64,000 nucleotides of DNA. Source: Eubacterium sp. AF36-5BH (lineage in GTDB: Bacteria; Bacillota; Clostridia; Lachnospirales; Lachnospiraceae). Positions 28,668 to 38,433 of this stretch are shown in pieces. Each line of letters starts with the position of its first letter. The stretch's first letter is position 1. Below the pieces are notes generated by a model. The model had not been told where the DNA came from, ran no database searches, and was given only the letters and a program-made list of their open reading frames with translations. The position numbers and the translations under genes were made by a program. The DNA is taken from NCBI RefSeq assembly GCF_003460505.1, contig NZ_QTVG01000006.1:1-64000 (forward strand), in the 5' to 3' direction.

Positions 28668-30047
28668 TTAAGCCTGTACTTTATCGCAAATATCTCTTGC
28701 AACAAATACACCGCTTGCTGAGGCATGTGAAAGTGAATGTGTAACACCACTGCCATCCCCAATAATGTATAAGCCGTCATATTTACTTTCAAGATGGTCG
28801 TTGATGTCTACTTCCATATTGTAGAATTTTACTTCAACACCATATAACAAAGTATCGTCATTTGCTGTACCGGGAGCAATTTTATCAAGGGCATAAATCA
28901 TTTCAATAATACCATCTAAAATACGCTTTGGTAAAACCAAGCTAAGATCACCTGGAGTTGCAGCAAGAGTAGGAGTTACAAGACCTTCCTCAATTCTGTT
29001 TTCGGTACTTCTACGTCCTCTAACTAAATCACCGAAACGCTGAACAATTACTCCACCACCAAGCATGTTTGAAAGGCGGGCAATGCTTTCGCCATATCCG
29101 TTACTGTCCTTAAATGGCTCAGAGAAATGCTTTGCTACAAGTAAGGCAAAGTTAGTGTTTTCTGTTTGCATTTCTTCACCCTCGTAGCTGTGACCGTTTA
29201 CAGTTACAATACCATTAGTGTTTTCATTAACAACAATACCATGTGGATTCATACAGAATGTACGAACATTATCTTCAAACTGCTGTGTACGGTAAACAAT
29301 TTTACTTTCGTATAATTCATCTGTTAAATGAGAGAAAATAACAGCAGGAAGTTCCACACGAACACCGATATCTACACGATTTGACTTAGTTGGAATATCC
29401 ATTTCATTACAAACATGTTCCATCCATTTACTTCCGCTACGGCCTACAGAAACAACACATTTTTCACTGTGGAAAGTTTCGTCTTTTGTATGAACTAAAT
29501 ATCCATCATCTAAATGCTCTATAGAGGTAACAGGAGTATCAAAATAGAAATCTGCTTTATCTTCAAGTTCTTTATAAATATTTTCCAAAACAATATAATT
29601 AATATCAGTTCCAAGATGACGTACTGATGCATCAAGAAGTTTTAATTTATTCTGCATGCAGATTTTCTTGAAACCTGTGCCGGCAGTTGAGTATAACTTA
29701 GTACCTTCACCGCCATATTTCATATTAATTTCATCTACATATTCCATTAATTCAATGGCGTGTTTTTTACCAATGTGCTCGTAAAGTGTACCACCAAAAT
29801 CGTTGGTAATATTATACTTACCATCAGAGAAAGCACCGGCACCACCGAAACCACTCATAATTGAACAGCTTTTACACTGAATACAGTTAGGTATTTTGTC
29901 TCCGTCGATAGGGCATTTTCTTCCGGAGAGCTTGTGACCTGCTTCAAAAACTGCTATGGATAGGTTGGGCATTTTCTTTGACAACTCGTAAGTTGCAAAA
30001 ATACCGCCGGGACCAGCACCAATAATAATTACATCATATTTCTTCAT
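28668..30047 (-). CDS. FAD-dependent oxidoreductase (COG2509-like)
   Basis: 459 aa. The N-terminal dinucleotide-binding motif is IIGAGPGGIFATYELSKK. A cysteine-rich stretch (KCPIDGDKIPNCIQCKSC, residues about 44-61) precedes SGFGGAGAFSDGKYN, a hallmark of the large uncharacterised FAD-dependent dehydrogenase group. The C-terminal FAD contact is YIIGDGSGVTHSLSHASASG. The substrate is unknown; an NAD(P)H- or electron-transfer-dependent reductase is plausible. AAGGAGG lies 6 bases before the ATG. Although it follows the gltS operon on the same strand, a terminator and 330 bases separate them, so it is probably expressed independently. Confidence 0.85.
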   Translation of the reverse strand: MKKYDVIIIGAGPGGIFATYELSKKMPNLSIAVFEAGHKLSGRKCPIDGDKIPNCIQCKSCSIMSGFGGAGAFSDGKYNITNDFGGTLYEHIGKKHAIELMEYVDEINMKYGGEGTKLYSTAGTGFKKICMQNKLKLLDASVRHLGTDINYIVLENIYKELEDKADFYFDTPVTSIEHLDDGYLVHTKDETFHSEKCVVSVGRSGSKWMEHVCNEMDIPTKSNRVDIGVRVELPAVIFSHLTDELYESKIVYRTQQFEDNVRTFCMNPHGIVVNENTNGIVTVNGHSYEGEEMQTENTNFALLVAKHFSEPFKDSNGYGESIARLSNMLGGGVIVQRFGDLVRGRRSTENRIEEGLVTPTLAATPGDLSLVLPKRILDGIIEMIYALDKIAPGTANDDTLLYGVEVKFYNMEVDINDHLESKYDGLYIIGDGSGVTHSLSHASASGVFVARDICDKVQA

Positions 30048-30067
30048 TAAAAATCCTCCTTATAATG

Positions 30068-30095
30068 TAACCAATTCTCGAAGAGAATTGATTAC
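30068..30095. repeat. 28-bp dispersed palindrome, copy 2
   Basis: Minus-strand reading GTAATCAATTC...GAATTGGTTA; see copy 1 at 17356-17383. It lies 20 bases upstream of the oxidoreductase start, right beside its ribosome site. Confidence 0.7.
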
Positions 30096-30111
30096 CTACT
30101 TGCGCACAAGC

Positions 30112-30205
30112 ACTAAGGTATCCTCCCATTCTAAAAGAACGGGTCCCTCCTTAGTACAAGCACTAAGGTATCCTCCCATTCTAAAAGAACGGGTCCCTCC
30201 TTAGT
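30112..30205 (-). repeat. Two identical 44-bp hairpins in tandem
   Basis: Copies at 30112-30155 and 30162-30205 are identical (period 50). On the minus strand each folds as ACTAAGG / CCTTAGT (7 bp), a purine-rich internal loop (AGGGA opposite AGGATA), then CCCGTTCT / AGAATGGG closed by TTT. Each contains TAAGGAGGGA, nearly a perfect Shine-Dalgarno sequence with no start codon after it, and several GGA triplets. They lie in the probable leader of the FAD oxidoreductase gene. Confidence 0.85.
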
Positions 30206-30212
30206 ACAGGGC

Positions 30213-30277
30213 ACAAAAAAACTGCTACAAATAGTTACACTAATAAAGAGATTATAGCAAACTATTTGAGGCAGTTA
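30213..30277 (-). terminator. Terminator of the TAXI-gltS operon
   Basis: On the minus strand AACTGCCTCAAATAGTT pairs with AACTATTTGTAGCAGTT, followed by a run of seven T. It ends the transcript coming from 32868. Confidence 0.75.
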
Positions 30278-30375
30278 GTAGAAACGTTCAACCGTATTAT
30301 GAACTTATATAATCCTATGACATAATAGCAAAATACTACTATTAAATCAACAGTTTTACGAAATAAGATTTATCG

Positions 30376-30624
30376 TTATTTATTTTTTATATGAATTTCA
30401 GGAATTGCAACTGAATCAAAACTAATTGATGGTTTTTTCTTTTTTGAATCTGTTGACTCATTACCTTCAACTGATTGTGAATCCACTGATTTTTTTACAG
30501 TGTTTTCGTTATTTGTATCTGCATTTGCATTGCCCTTGTGAGTTCTGTGTAAGTGAACTTCAGGAATTGCTAAATTATCAAATGACAGGTTAATCTTTCC
30601 TTTGTTGTCGTTATCTTTTTTCAT
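30376..30624 (-). CDS. 82-aa protein with duplicated SFDxxAIPExH motif, gltS operon
   Basis: Hydrophilic protein without signal peptide or membrane segment. A 12-residue motif occurs twice: SFDNLAIPEVHL at 14-25 and SFDSVAIPEIHI at 68-79. The 42 residues between are rich in Asn, Asp, Ser, Thr, Lys and Glu and look disordered. The gene begins 20 bases after gltS with a good ribosome site (GGAGGAAAAAG), so it belongs to the TAXI-gltS transcript. I do not recognise the family. Two copies of a short motif on a flexible linker suggest a bivalent binding partner, perhaps of the transporter dimer; this is inference. Confidence 0.75.
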   Translation of the reverse strand: MKKDNDNKGKINLSFDNLAIPEVHLHRTHKGNANADTNNENTVKKSVDSQSVEGNESTDSKKKKPSISFDSVAIPEIHIKNK

Positions 30625-30644
30625 GACTTTTTCCTCCGATAAAA

Positions 30645-31862
30645 TTAAACAAAATTAATAAAGAATGTAATAACTAAACTGTTAATAAAGTCTGCAAATA
30701 AACTTCCTATTAAAGGAATTAAAAGGTATGCCTTAATTGATGGAGCATATCTGTCGCAAATAGCCTGCATGTTTGCCATGGCATTAGGTGTGGCACCCAT
30801 ACCGAACCCACATGTACCGGCAGATAAAACTGCTGCATCGTAATCTCTTCCCATAACATTGAAAACAACAAAGTATGTGAAAAAGAAAATAAGTACAAGC
30901 TGTGCACCTAAAAGAATAATTAAAGGTAGCGCAAGGTCAGCTAATTGCCATAACTTCAAAGTAATCATTGCTATACCTAAAAATAATGAAAGACAAATAC
31001 CACCAAGGTCATTAATTTCACCCATGTGAATTGTGAATTTTCCTGAGTATTCGCTTAAGTTTCTAATAAGAGCGGCAGCAAGCATTGCACCAATATAAAT
31101 TGGGAATGTCATACCTGTTTTTGTGAGTAACCAAGAGAAAATAGTTCCAAGACCAACAGCTAAAATAGTTTGGAAAACTGCTGCGGCATACATGTTTGTA
31201 TGTCTCTCATGCTTGATTTCGTCTTCAACTAACAGGCTGTCATCTTCTGTTGTAACTGTATTCATAAGGTTTTTCTTTTCAATAAGTTTTCTACCAATTG
31301 GACCACCAACCAAACTTCCGGCAATAAGACCGAATGTGGCAGCAGCTGTACAAATTGTTGTGGCACCTGAAATGTTGAAATCTTCAAGAACCGGTCCAAA
31401 GGCACCGGCAGTACCATGCCCACCAACCATTGGTATAGAACCTGTACACAAACCAATTAATGGATCAAGTCCTAATAATTTTGATACCCCAACGGCCAAA
31501 CCGTTCTGAAAAATAATAAGTAAAACAACAAGTGCCAGGAAAATTATTAAAGACTTTCCGCCACTTTTTAAAACTTTTAAGTTTGCCTGAAAACCTACAG
31601 ATGTAAAGAAAAATACCATGCAAACTTCTCTTAAAGTATCGTCAAATGAAAATTCTGCTAAACCTGTTGCATAACAGATGCAGGTGAATATTGCAAAAAG
31701 TAAACCACCTACAACCGGTGCAGGAATACAAAATTTTTCAAGAAAATCAATTTTGCTTTTTAAAAATTGTCCAAGTATCAACACTACAACTGCTATGGCA
31801 AGTGTCTGATACATATCTAACTGTATATTCATTTTATTCCAATATACTGTAATAACATTCAT
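30645..31862 (-). CDS. gltS: Sodium/glutamate symporter GltS
   Basis: 405 aa, the normal length. Ten or more hydrophobic segments in two inverted halves; the conserved re-entrant-loop region SIPMVGGHGTAGAFGPVLED is present, and the second half has AGTCGFGMGATPNAMANMQA. A charged cytoplasmic loop (TTEDDSLLVEDEIKHERH) lies between the halves. It moves glutamate inward with Na+. It lies 37 bases downstream of a TAXI-type binding lipoprotein, an unusual partner because GltS normally acts alone. No strong ribosome site precedes the start; translation may be coupled. Confidence 0.93.
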   Translation of the reverse strand: MNVITVYWNKMNIQLDMYQTLAIAVVVLILGQFLKSKIDFLEKFCIPAPVVGGLLFAIFTCICYATGLAEFSFDDTLREVCMVFFFTSVGFQANLKVLKSGGKSLIIFLALVVLLIIFQNGLAVGVSKLLGLDPLIGLCTGSIPMVGGHGTAGAFGPVLEDFNISGATTICTAAATFGLIAGSLVGGPIGRKLIEKKNLMNTVTTEDDSLLVEDEIKHERHTNMYAAAVFQTILAVGLGTIFSWLLTKTGMTFPIYIGAMLAAALIRNLSEYSGKFTIHMGEINDLGGICLSLFLGIAMITLKLWQLADLALPLIILLGAQLVLIFFFTYFVVFNVMGRDYDAAVLSAGTCGFGMGATPNAMANMQAICDRYAPSIKAYLLIPLIGSLFADFINSLVITFFINFV

Positions 31863-31899
31863 TATGAAAGTTATTTATCAATATACTTTTCCTTTCTTT

Positions 31900-32868
31900 T
31901 TAATTCTTGTCTTCTGAAGAAACTGTAATTCCTTTTTCCTTATAGTAAGCACAGGCTCCCGGATGGAAAGGAATTGTTATACCCTTTGTAGCATCGCTTT
32001 CGTTGAAATCCAAATCAGCCTGTAGTGAATACTGGAAATCTTTTGCGTGCTTAAAAAGAAGGGCTGTTAATTCTTTTACAGTGTCTTCTGACATGTCATC
32101 TCTGGCTAACAATACTGACTTAACACAAAGTGTTGAAACATCTTTGGTTTGGCCTGTATATGTATTGGCTGGAATAGTAAATGAATCATAAAATTTGTAA
32201 GATGCTTTTAGCTTCTTGGTACACTTGCTGTCAATATCAATAAAGCGGATACTGGCATGTTTTGCAAGCTCCTCAACAACAGTTGTCTGCACACCTGAAG
32301 TACAGAAGAAAGCATCTATCTCACCATCTTCTAATTGTTTTGCCGCATCTGTGTAATCAAGATTTTTTGTTTTTACTAAATTATTATCCCACAAACCGCT
32401 GGCTTTAAGAATTTGTGTGGCATTTAATTCCGTACCTGACTCAGAAGCACCGATACTTACTGTTTTGTCTTGTAAATCATCAAGGGTTTTAATTGAAGAC
32501 TTATCAAGGACTACAATCTGGCAGGCTTCTTTGTACAGACCGGCAATTGCTGAATAGCCGTTGTATTTCTTGCCGTTAAATTCTGGTGTTCCATAGTAGG
32601 CATCATCAATTAAATCCATCTGTGAAATACCTACATCAATATAGTTTTTTGACAAAAGACGTAAGTTAGCTGCTGAACCGGCAGTAGTCTTAACGTCAAA
32701 TTTTAGCTTGTCGTTTTCTTTTGTTGCAAGCTCCGTAAAAGCCGTACTGAAAGAATAGTACATGCCACCAAGTCCTGCAGCACCAAAACGAATAGTGCTA
32801 TCCCCGAAACCACAACCTGTAAGAGTTATGGTTACAAGGGTTAAAATAATGCATAATAATTTTTTCAA
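31900..32868 (-). CDS. TAXI-family TRAP-type substrate-binding lipoprotein
   Basis: 322 aa. A lipobox TLTGCG puts the lipidated Cys near residue 19. The TAXI signature is RFGAAGLGGMYYSFSTAF; further typical parts are KTTAGSAANLRLLSKNYIDVGISQMD, DKTVSIGASESGTELNA and FCTSGVQTTVVEELA. TAXI proteins normally feed a fused TRAP membrane component; none is present here, and the next gene is gltS. A T. thermophilus TAXI protein was reported to bind glutamate/glutamine, which would fit. AAGGAGTAACG precedes the ATG. Confidence 0.92.
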   Translation of the reverse strand: MKKLLCIILTLVTITLTGCGFGDSTIRFGAAGLGGMYYSFSTAFTELATKENDKLKFDVKTTAGSAANLRLLSKNYIDVGISQMDLIDDAYYGTPEFNGKKYNGYSAIAGLYKEACQIVVLDKSSIKTLDDLQDKTVSIGASESGTELNATQILKASGLWDNNLVKTKNLDYTDAAKQLEDGEIDAFFCTSGVQTTVVEELAKHASIRFIDIDSKCTKKLKASYKFYDSFTIPANTYTGQTKDVSTLCVKSVLLARDDMSEDTVKELTALLFKHAKDFQYSLQADLDFNESDATKGITIPFHPGACAYYKEKGITVSSEDKN

Positions 32869-33215
32869 AATCGTTACTCCTTGTTCTTTAGTAGTGACTT
32901 AAAAATCATCAGAAATATTTAACATAAAGCAAGAAAACATATTCGTGTTTGTTTAAAATACTTACTGAATATAATCGTTTATTATATAGAAGTTTCTGAA
33001 TTATATAAGTACATTAATATTTTACACTATAATAGGAAAAAATTCAAAAAAGTCAGTTGACAACAAAAAATTATTATGCTAACTTTTTGCGGTAAAAAAT
33101 AATTAAAAAGTAGTGAAATCAAGGCAGGTAATTACAAATAATTAAACTGTGGAAAATCCCCCCCCGAAGCCTGAAACGGCTCCTGAAATAAGCTACAGAG
33201 TTTAAGGAGAAAAAA
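32869..33215. other. Intergenic region with poly-C tract
   Basis: 347 bases between divergent genes. A TATAAT lies at 33028-33033, and a TTGACA with 17 bases to a weak -10 lies near 33056-33084; either could serve the rightward gene. A run of eight C at 33158-33165 lies about 50 bases before the DUF2798 start, unusual in DNA this AT-rich. No other structure seen. Confidence 0.5.
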
Positions 33216-33698
33216 ATGCCACATAATAAGAGAGAAAGTTTGATTTTTACAGTCATGATGTGTTTTACAATGGTGTTTGTTATGAGTATTTATAACGTAT
33301 CACTTAATATGGGAGGCTTGTCAGCAGCGTCGATAAAGGAAGCCTGGTTGGGATTTCCAATTGCTTATATTTTTGCAATGTGTTGTGACTGGTTTGTTGT
33401 TTCAGGATTAGCAAAGGGTTTTGCCTTTAAGTTTCTTGTAAAGCCAGGTGATGGCCCATTAAAAACAACAATTTGTGTGTCAGTTTCAATGGTCGTACCT
33501 ATGGTAATTATCATGTCATTATACGGAGCTGTAGAGGTTTCAGTTACTACAGGTCAGTGGTCAAATGTATTATTTATATGGTTACATAACATACCATTTA
33601 ACTTTATAATGGCATTGCCGTTACAGTTAATCGTAGCAGGAACATTAGTAAGAAAAGTTTTCAGAACAGTTTTCCCTGAAGGAAAAGTTCTGGCATAA
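33216..33698 (+). CDS. DUF2798 family membrane protein
   Basis: 160 aa with four hydrophobic segments arranged as two similar halves. MMCFTMVFVMSIYNVSLNMG and the later LPLQLIVAGTLVRKVFRTVFP are typical of DUF2798 proteins. Function unknown; such proteins are small integral membrane proteins. AAGGAGA precedes the ATG. It is separate from its neighbours (divergent from the TAXI gene, 155 bases before rpiR). Confidence 0.8.
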   Translation: MPHNKRESLIFTVMMCFTMVFVMSIYNVSLNMGGLSAASIKEAWLGFPIAYIFAMCCDWFVVSGLAKGFAFKFLVKPGDGPLKTTICVSVSMVVPMVIIMSLYGAVEVSVTTGQWSNVLFIWLHNIPFNFIMALPLQLIVAGTLVRKVFRTVFPEGKVLA

Positions 33699-33803
33699 AC
33701 GTAAAAAAGTATCCAATTAAAAAATAATATTCAAATTCAAATTTTAAAATTTAGTATTTATATGAAGAAGTTGTAGTTAAACATCCCATATACATTCGGT
33801 TTA

Positions 33804-33812
33804 TGGTATAAT
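33804..33812 (+). promoter_or_regulatory. Extended -10 promoter of the rpiR-type gene
   Basis: TGGTATAAT, an extended -10 box 42 bases upstream of the ATG at 33854, with no clear -35. Confidence 0.6.
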
Positions 33813-33853
33813 ATAAAATTGGTGCGATTAATTAGATTGTAAAGAGGTACAAT

Positions 33854-34570
33854 ATGTTTAATTACGAAATTCTTAAGTCGTTTAATGATATGGAGATGCT
33901 GGTTTATGACTACATTATGAAGAACAAAAATGTAGTAAAATACATGACTGTAAGAGAGTTAGCTGATGAGGTTCATGTATCAACAGCCACTGTTATGCGT
34001 TTTTGCAGAAAAGCAGGTTTTGATGGATATTCTGAATTTAAAGTGAAATTCAAAATGTATCTTGAAGAAGAGACAAAGAAAAACAAAAAGAACAACGAAG
34101 ATGTAAAGGAGATACAGGAGTATTTTTATAAAATAGGTTCCGGCATACATCAAAAGGAATTGGATGAAATTGCCCAGGTTGTAAGACAGGCTGACCAGGT
34201 TATTTTTATTGGACTTGGTACGTCCGGTATCCTTGGAAAATACGGTGCAAGATTCTTCTCAAATTTGAGAAAATTCAGTCAGTACATAGAGGATCCATAT
34301 TTTCCTATTATGGAAGGCATAAAGAATGCGGTTGTAATTGCACTTTCCGTTTCAGGAGAAACAGAACAGATAGTTCAAATGGCAAATGATTTTAAAAAGA
34401 ACAAATGTAAAATAATCAGTATTACAAATAAGGGAACATCAACCTTATCAAATCTTTCTGATTATAATTTGACCTATTATGTTACGGACCATGAACATGG
34501 TAATCATGTTAATACAACAACCCAGATACCTGTCATTTATTTGATAGAGGCAATTGGAAGAAGGCTGTAG
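33854..34570 (+). CDS. RpiR/MurR family transcriptional regulator
   Basis: 238 aa. N-terminal HTH_6 domain (1-75) with VRELADEVHVSTATVMRFCRKAGF; C-terminal SIS sugar-phosphate domain (105-235) with VIFIGLGTSGILGKYGARFF, ALSVSGETEQIVQMA and SITNKGTSTLS. The family senses phosphosugars. It precedes a beta-glucoside PTS and a 6-phospho-beta-glucosidase and is their likely regulator, instead of the BglG-type antiterminator often found with such systems. Its last bases are duplicated downstream (34597-34634). Confidence 0.93.
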   Translation: MFNYEILKSFNDMEMLVYDYIMKNKNVVKYMTVRELADEVHVSTATVMRFCRKAGFDGYSEFKVKFKMYLEEETKKNKKNNEDVKEIQEYFYKIGSGIHQKELDEIAQVVRQADQVIFIGLGTSGILGKYGARFFSNLRKFSQYIEDPYFPIMEGIKNAVVIALSVSGETEQIVQMANDFKKNKCKIISITNKGTSTLSNLSDYNLTYYVTDHEHGNHVNTTTQIPVIYLIEAIGRRL

Positions 34571-34634
34571 ATTTTATCAAATAAAGACAAAAGATAGAAG
34601 GCTGTAGATTTTATCAAAAGAAAACAAAAGATAG
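34560..34634. repeat. 37-bp direct duplication of the rpiR gene end
   Basis: GAAGGCTGTAGATTTTATCA...AAAAGATA occurs at 34560-34596 and again at 34597-34634 with few changes. The first copy holds the rpiR stop codon. Confidence 0.75.
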
Positions 34635-34723
34635 AAAGCAGACAAATCATATTATTTAAACGAAAATCATGAGAAAAATAGGAGCACAATCGTAGAAATT
34701 AAATAAATGAAAATTAATCAAGG

Positions 34724-34760
34724 ATATGTTACAAGGTGTTACGGCTTTGTAACATATTTT
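34724..34760 (+). terminator. Terminator between the regulator and the PTS gene
   Basis: ATATGTTACAA (34724-34734) and TTGTAACATAT (34747-34757) with a 12-nt loop and seven T. It would end the regulator transcript. It lacks the bipartite RAT sequence of BglG/LicT targets, so antitermination of that type is not supported. Confidence 0.75.
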
Positions 34761-34876
34761 TTTCGTCCTCATACGTTACATAAAACGCAGATTTGTAGAA
34801 ATAAAAATCTTGTATGATAAAATATTCTTAGTTGATAAAGAATTGACGGAAATATAGAAGAGAAGGAGAGAAAAAC

Positions 34877-36736
34877 ATGGCAATCGATTATCACAAGACA
34901 GCTATGGAGCTGTTAAAAGAACTTGGCGGTAATGACAACATTACCAATGTAACTCATTGTGCTACAAGACTTAGATTTATACTTAAAGACGAATCAATAG
35001 TAAACAAAGACAAAGTAGCAAAAATTCCAGGAGTAATTACTACAGTACAGGCTGGGGGACAGTTTCAGGTAGTAATTGGAAATCATGTAAAGGACGCTTA
35101 CGAGCACATGATTAAGATGGTTACAATTGATGAGGAAGCAGCAAAAGGAACCGGAAACAAAAAAGTAGGTATAGTAAGTAGAATTATTGATGTAATTTCT
35201 GCAATATTTGCTCCATTTTTATACACATTAGCAGCATGTGGTATTCTTCAGGGTATCTTAGGTGTTTTAGTTGCATTAAATGCAATTGATACAGCAGGTG
35301 GTACATATCAGATTCTAAACTTTATCTCATGGACAGCATTTACATTTTTACCTGTACTTATAGCAGTTACAGCGTCAAAGAAATTTGGTGTTAATACATT
35401 TATTGCATTAGTTATTGCCTGTGCACTTGTTTGCCCGGATTACATTGCAATGGTTAATGCAGCAAAACCTGTTTACTTTTTAGGCATGAAAGTACAGCTT
35501 TTAAGCTATACATCATCAGTAATCCCAATTATTTTATCAATTTGGATTGCATCATACGTACAGAAATTTTTCGATAAATATTTACCAATCGTTATTAGAA
35601 ACTTATTTACACCAATGTTTACAATAGCAATTATGGTTCCACTTACTTTATTAGCATTTGGACCAATTGGAAATACAATCGGTGGAGCAATTGGTGGTAT
35701 TTACAATACATTATACAATTTAAGCCCTATAGTTGCCGGACTTGTAGTAGGTGGCTTATGGGAAGTTCTTGTAATTTTCGGTGTTCACTGGGGAATTACA
35801 CCTGTAACAGTAGGAAACTACGCAAACTTAGGTTATGACACATTTACAGGACTTCAGGCATCAGCCGTATTTTCACAGGCAGGTGCAACATTTGGAGTTT
35901 TCCTTAAGACAAAAAATAAAGACATGAAGGGTGTTTCAGCATCAGCAGCAATTACAGGACTTTTCGGTATTACAGAACCTGCAATTTATGGTGTCAATTT
36001 AAGATTAAAGAAACCAATGATTTGTGGCTGTATTGCCGGTGCAGTTGGTGGTGCTATTGGTGGAGCTTTCCATGCAGTGTCATGGAGCTACAATATGCCT
36101 GGTATTGCTACATTACCTGCTTACTTTAAGGCTGGCCATTTAACACCATTTATCGGCTTGGTAATTTCAATTGTTGTAGCATTCGTACTTGGTGCAGTGC
36201 TTACATACATTGTTGGTTTTGAAGATGAAGCAGATGATGAAACAAAGGAAATTGAAACATCAAATGAAACAACAGAAACAAATGGTGAGGCTACAAGTGA
36301 ATTTGTAGCACCTGTAACAGGAAATGTTATTCCTGTAAATCAGGTAAAAGACGAAGCTTTTGCTTCAGAAGCAATGGGAAAAGGTGTAGGAATTGAACCT
36401 GAAAATGGAAAAGTATATGCACCTTTTGATGGTAATGTTGACGCAGTATTTCCAACAGGCCATTTAGTAGGCTTATCAGATGGAAATGGTGCAGAAGTAT
36501 TAATTCACATTGGTGTTGATACAGTAAAGCTTGAAGGAAAAGGTTTTACAACTTATGTTTCACAGGGAGATAAAGTCAAGAAAGGTGACTTACTTGTGGA
36601 ATTTGACGTGGAACTTCTTAAGAAAGAAGGCTACGATACAACAGTTATGTTTATAACAACTGATACATCAAAGGATGTTCAGGTTTTATCAGGAAGAAAG
36701 GAAGCTGTTAAGGATATTGCATTTTTAACAGTATAA
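34877..36736 (+). CDS. Beta-glucoside PTS transporter, subunits IIBCA
   Basis: 619 aa, full three-domain protein. IIB at 1-90 with the phosphorylated Cys in NVTHCATRLRFIL; IIC at about 105-445 with ten or so hydrophobic segments and GITEPAIYGVNLRLKKP; IIA at 475-615 with VLIHIGVDTVKLEGKGF (the phospho-His). It imports and phosphorylates beta-glucosides such as cellobiose or aryl-glucosides at the membrane. AGAAGGAGAG precedes the ATG. The glycosidase gene begins 17 bases after its stop. Confidence 0.95.
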   Translation: MAIDYHKTAMELLKELGGNDNITNVTHCATRLRFILKDESIVNKDKVAKIPGVITTVQAGGQFQVVIGNHVKDAYEHMIKMVTIDEEAAKGTGNKKVGIVSRIIDVISAIFAPFLYTLAACGILQGILGVLVALNAIDTAGGTYQILNFISWTAFTFLPVLIAVTASKKFGVNTFIALVIACALVCPDYIAMVNAAKPVYFLGMKVQLLSYTSSVIPIILSIWIASYVQKFFDKYLPIVIRNLFTPMFTIAIMVPLTLLAFGPIGNTIGGAIGGIYNTLYNLSPIVAGLVVGGLWEVLVIFGVHWGITPVTVGNYANLGYDTFTGLQASAVFSQAGATFGVFLKTKNKDMKGVSASAAITGLFGITEPAIYGVNLRLKKPMICGCIAGAVGGAIGGAFHAVSWSYNMPGIATLPAYFKAGHLTPFIGLVISIVVAFVLGAVLTYIVGFEDEADDETKEIETSNETTETNGEATSEFVAPVTGNVIPVNQVKDEAFASEAMGKGVGIEPENGKVYAPFDGNVDAVFPTGHLVGLSDGNGAEVLIHIGVDTVKLEGKGFTTYVSQGDKVKKGDLLVEFDVELLKKEGYDTTVMFITTDTSKDVQVLSGRKEAVKDIAFLTV

Positions 36737-36740
36737 TTGA

Positions 36741-38183
<1,443 letters not shown>

Positions 38184-38206
38184 TAAAACATAGTAGTAAT
38201 CGAAGG

Positions 38207-38252
38207 GACTGTACTTTAACAGCTTGAAAATGTTAAGGCACAGTCTTTTTTT
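38207..38252 (+). terminator. Terminator of the PTS operon
   Basis: GACTGT...TTAACA pairs with TGTTAA...ACAGTC, then nine T. Confidence 0.8.
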
Positions 38253-38380
38253 TTACCTTTTTATTTGCTAAACTTTTAATTTGCTAATGCAATAAATAGT
38301 AAAAATCCTACGTTTAAAAGTATATAGATAAAATAATGTGAAAACTCTTGCACCGTTATTTGAATTAATTAAAAAAAATG

Positions 38381-38386
38381 TATAAT
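38381..38386 (+). promoter_or_regulatory. -10 box of the surface-protein operon
   Basis: TATAAT at 38381-38386; a TTGAAT-like -35 lies slightly close upstream. Transcription would start near 38393, before the leader hairpin. Confidence 0.45.
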
Positions 38387-38433
38387 GTAAATAGAGTATG
38401 AAGTAATTAAAACAATGTAGAACAATTTAAGCG

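Noticed and set aside
34724..34760. BglG/LicT-type antiterminator target before the beta-glucoside PTS gene
   Set aside because: The hairpin lacks the RAT-like sequence overlapping its 5' arm, and the local regulator is RpiR-type, so I call it a plain terminator.
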